Translations under genes and position numbers: made by a program
The notes under the pieces: generated by a model
What the model saw: only the letters and a program-made list of their open reading frames with translations
What the model was told of the DNA's origin: nothing
Database searches by the model: none
Assembly: GCA_020161315.1 (NCBI GenBank)
Contig: JAIUOH010000021.1
Coordinates: 1 to 58,544, forward strand
From: Actinomycetota bacterium
Lineage (GTDB): Bacteria > Actinomycetota > Actinomycetes > Actinomycetales > Microbacteriaceae
Direction of reading: 5' to 3'
DNA: 58,544 nucleotides
Shown here: one piece after another, positions 56,196-58,544 of the stretch
Position numbering within the stretch: the first letter of the stretch is position 1
How the letters are laid out: every line of letters begins with the position of its first letter

Positions 56196-57737
56196 TTAGT
56201 GCTCCGCGCCCTCGACGTCGGTGCCCTTCGGGGTGAGGAAGAATACCAGCACTGCGACCGCGAGCATGAAGAAGCCTCCCGCGTAGCCAGCCGCCTGCAG
56301 TGAACGCGCAAACGCGGCACTCGCGCTTTCGATGAGCTCTGGCATGCCCGCCTGTTCACTGATGACGAACGCGGCCCCGAGTGACTCTTTCGCGCCGGTG
56401 AGCAGTTCGCTGTCGACGCCCCTCATCGCGGGGTCGACGGCGAGCTGAAAACGGTAGATGAGTGCGGCAATTGATCCGAGGATCGCAACGCCCAGCGTGG
56501 CGCCAAACTCGTACGAGGTTTCTTCGAGTGCGCCCGCGTTTCCGGCCTTCTCGACGGGAGAGCCCGCCATGATCATTGCCGAGCCAATTGCGAGGGATCC
56601 CGTACCCGCACCGATAAGGCTCGTTGAGACGAGCACCCCCGCGAGATTGAGATCAGACCCCGCAACTCCGAGGTACAGCATGCCGATTGCGGCGAGCCCG
56701 AGCCCGCCCGCGAGCACGGCGCGGGCACCGACGAGACGAGCGATTGCCGGGGCCAGCATCGAAGCGACGGCGCCCGCAATCGCGACGGGCATGAGCCTGA
56801 TGCCGGCCTCGATGGGGGTCGCACCGTCGATGAGCTGCAACCATTGCGCGACGAGCAACAGCGCCGCGACCATCGAGAAGGTCGTGCCAAGCGCAGCGAT
56901 GATGCCCGCAGAGAACGGCCTGCTGCGGAAGAGCCTCAGGTCGAGCAGTGGAACATCGCTCCGTACGCAACGAATCACGAACCATGTCAGCGCAGCAGTG
57001 GCGAACGCAACCGCGATCCACGCTTCGGGCACAGCGAAACTTGCTTCCTTGCCGAATTGTTTGATCGCCCAGACCAGCAAAATCATGCCGACGAACGACA
57101 GTGCGGCAGCGAGGGCATCCCACTTGCCCGGGCTCGCAACGCGGGACTCAGGCAAGAAAATCAGGCCCGCAATAATGGCGGCAAGCATCAGTGGTACGTT
57201 CACGAGAAACGCCGCGTGCCAAGAGAAGTACTCAAGCAGTAGGCCGCCAACAAGTGGGCCGACCGCGGCGCCAAGACCAGAGACCGCGGCCCAGATGCCG
57301 AGTGCGGTTGCGCGTTCCTTGCCGTCGGTGAAGATAACGCGAATGAGCGACAGTGTGTTCGGCATGATCATTGCACCACCGACGCCGAGAAAGCCGCGAA
57401 TTGCAATGACGGCCTCTGCGCTGTCTGCGAAGAGCACGAGGAGTGATGCGAGCGCGAAGATCGTGTAGCCGAGCATGAGCATGCGCTTGCGGCCCCAGCG
57501 ATCAGCAATCGCTGACCACGAGACAAGCAAGCCCGCGAGCACGAGCGAGTAGATGTCGATGATCCAAAGCTGCTGCTCAGCGGTTGGTTGCAGCTCGCCC
57601 GCGAGCTCGGGCAGTGCGATGTTCAGAATGGTCATGTCCATTGTGATCACCAACAGGCTGGCGGTCAGCACTGCGAGGGCTGCCCAGCGGCGGCCCTTCG
57701 AGAGTGCGGTGGTGCGGCCGGTGAGGTTCGCGTTCAT
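56196..57737 (-). CDS. MFS transporter, DHA2 (EmrB/QacA-like) exporter
   Basis: 513 residues, 14 membrane segments. Start of the core WAALAVLTASLLVITMDMTILNIALPELAGEL carries the D-x-T-I-x-N-x-A-L-P motif, and the loop DRWGRKRMLMLG is MFS motif A. ATG at 57737 has AGGAAG 6 bases upstream; the longer open frame crosses the operators and is not used. Divergent from a TetR gene, so likely an inducible drug exporter. Confidence 0.92.
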   Translation of the reverse strand: MNANLTGRTTALSKGRRWAALAVLTASLLVITMDMTILNIALPELAGELQPTAEQQLWIIDIYSLVLAGLLVSWSAIADRWGRKRMLMLGYTIFALASLLVLFADSAEAVIAIRGFLGVGGAMIMPNTLSLIRVIFTDGKERATALGIWAAVSGLGAAVGPLVGGLLLEYFSWHAAFLVNVPLMLAAIIAGLIFLPESRVASPGKWDALAAALSFVGMILLVWAIKQFGKEASFAVPEAWIAVAFATAALTWFVIRCVRSDVPLLDLRLFRSRPFSAGIIAALGTTFSMVAALLLVAQWLQLIDGATPIEAGIRLMPVAIAGAVASMLAPAIARLVGARAVLAGGLGLAAIGMLYLGVAGSDLNLAGVLVSTSLIGAGTGSLAIGSAMIMAGSPVEKAGNAGALEETSYEFGATLGVAILGSIAALIYRFQLAVDPAMRGVDSELLTGAKESLGAAFVISEQAGMPELIESASAAFARSLQAAGYAGGFFMLAVAVLVFFLTPKGTDVEGAEH

Positions 57738-57775
57738 GATCTTCCTGAGCTGAGTATGTGATCGAGATTCAATAC

Positions 57776-57810
57776 GGTACAGACGTACCATAACTACAGT
57801 ACATTTGTAC
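57776..57810. promoter_or_regulatory. Tandem TetR-type operators
   Basis: Two palindromes: GGTAC-AGAC-GTACC (57776-57789) and GTAC-ATTT-GTAC (57799-57810, flanked by A and C). Their centres are 22 bases apart, two helical turns, so two dimers would bind the same face. They lie between the divergent DHA2 exporter and TetR genes. Confidence 0.72.
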
Positions 57811-57831
57811 CATATGTAAGATGGTGATGCG

Positions 57832-58473
57832 ATGAACACTGAGCAATATTTCGAGCACGGCGCTCCAAACGGAGCAGTGCCTTCGGGGCGCCATGATCCC
57901 GAAGGGCGTCGCCGTCAGATCGTGCGTGCTGCCGCGCAGCTGATTCCTGAGGTGGGTCTGGCGAAGCTTACCCACCGCTTGGTTGCTCAGCGCGCGGGGG
58001 TGTCGCTCGGTTCGACCACCCGCTACTTTGCGAACCTCGATGAGTTACGCAAGGCGGGCCTCACTGAGATGTCTGAATTGCTCGAAGAGGATCTCGCCTC
58101 CACTCGGGCCAGGCTTGAGGCTGAAGGCGTCACGCCCGAAAGCCTCACCGAAGACATTGCCGAGTTTCTCGCCGAACACGAGCTCGTTCGCATCTCCATC
58201 GAACTCATGGTCGCCGCGAATGCCGATCCCGTGTTGCGGCCATTGGCTAATCACTGGGCTGATGGCATCGTGGAGATGCTCACTCCCACGCTTGGGTCGG
58301 TGGTGGCGCGCGGTGTCGTGCTCATTATGGATGGTGCGACTATGCATGCGTCGGTGAATGCGCAGCCGCTCTCGAAAACGCTGCTGCGCGAGATTCTGGC
58401 GAGAATGCTCTCGGCGCCCCGGATTCTAGTTGGAAGTGCAACACCCGGTCGTGGGGGTGAGTTCCCAGGCTAG
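57832..58473 (+). CDS. TetR family regulator, C terminus altered by IS insertion
   Basis: 213 residues as read. HTH domain: GRRRQIVRAAAQLIPEVGLAKLTHRLVAQRAGVSLGSTTRYFANLDEL, then a ligand domain. Expected to repress the divergent DHA2 exporter. The last ~15 codons (from about VGSATPGRGG) lie in the region that reads on the other strand as the end of an IS30-type transposase, so the native C-terminal tail has probably been replaced; the main domains are intact. Confidence 0.85.
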   Translation: MNTEQYFEHGAPNGAVPSGRHDPEGRRRQIVRAAAQLIPEVGLAKLTHRLVAQRAGVSLGSTTRYFANLDELRKAGLTEMSELLEEDLASTRARLEAEGVTPESLTEDIAEFLAEHELVRISIELMVAANADPVLRPLANHWADGIVEMLTPTLGSVVARGVVLIMDGATMHASVNAQPLSKTLLREILARMLSAPRILVGSATPGRGGEFPG

Positions 58474-58544
58474 CTCGTTGAAGACCTCTGCCGGGGTCGC
58501 CCACCCCAGGACCTTCCGGGGGCGGTTATTGATCTCGCTCACGA
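58426..58544 (-). mobile_element. 3' end of an IS30 family transposase, cut by window edge
   Basis: The minus strand reads EINNRPRKVLGWATPAEVF, the classic C terminus of IS30 family DDE transposases (N-N-R-P-R-K-x-L-G-W-x-T-P-A-E), then about 19 residues to a TAG at 58426-58428. The codons for GCCTS (GTGTTGCACTTCC) probably include the terminal inverted repeat, as in other actinobacterial IS30 elements. The rest of the element is beyond the window. It overlaps the 3' end of the TetR gene. Confidence 0.8.

Overview
The window looks like an ordinary chromosomal stretch of a high-GC Gram-positive actinobacterium, most likely order Micrococcales, family Microbacteriaceae (a Leucobacter-like genome is my best guess; this is inference from gene content, base composition and codon use, not from a marker search). 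Supporting signs are the Arg/Ala-rich coding bias, many GTG and TTG starts, leaderless-looking starts, DivIVA-type polar proteins, GatCAB, a 4.5S-type SRP RNA of actinobacterial form, and the gene string cysteine desulfurase - mnmA - ligA - tag - gatCAB.

Layout. 1-7.8 kb: translation and envelope core (rplT, a SpoU methylase, an M23 peptidase, rpsB-tsf-pyrH-frr-cdsA, a protein made of DivIVA-like repeats, a secreted transglycosylase). 7.8-14.4 kb: rnhA coupled to a 977-residue coiled-coil protein with an 11-residue repeat array, then a membrane/lipoprotein-like protein of unknown role and a YbbN-like thioredoxin/TPR protein. 14.4-23.4 kb: cysteine desulfurase, mnmA, ligA, tag, gatCAB. 23.7-26.5 kb: a divergent MMPL exporter / MarR pair. 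26.5-33.0 kb: a complete six-gene lower and upper mevalonate operon (mvaK1-mvaD-mvaK2-fni-mvaA-mvaS), every junction overlapping. 33.2-35.6 kb: dinB and a DUF2017-clpS-zincin trio. 35.8-37.6 kb: tRNA-His, its terminator and a sortase-anchored thioester-domain surface protein. 37.7-43.6 kb: a heterodimeric ABC exporter, the SRP RNA gene, an AI-2E family permease and an orphan amino-acid binding lipoprotein. 43.6-52.4 kb: homocysteine methyltransferase, two drug/metabolite exporters, oligoribonuclease and an oligopeptide ABC importer. 52.4-58.5 kb: TetR regulator, def, MFS exporter, an ABM-like/alkB pair, tRNA-Arg, a DHA2 exporter with a divergent TetR, and at the right edge the 3' end of an IS30-type transposase that runs into the TetR gene.

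How it fits together. Most of the window is housekeeping. Three regulator/exporter or regulator/importer pairs each carry a clear inverted repeat in the shared promoter. The mevalonate operon supplies isopentenyl diphosphate independently of the MEP route. The cdsA / DivIVA-repeat / transglycosylase / giant coiled-coil neighbourhood suggests a polar-growth and envelope module. I did not find a CRISPR array, prophage, integrase, toxin-antitoxin pair or recognisable defence island. The least explained items are the hendecad coiled-coil protein, the DivIVA-repeat protein, the 639-residue protein with an internal lipobox-like segment, and the rpsB leader.
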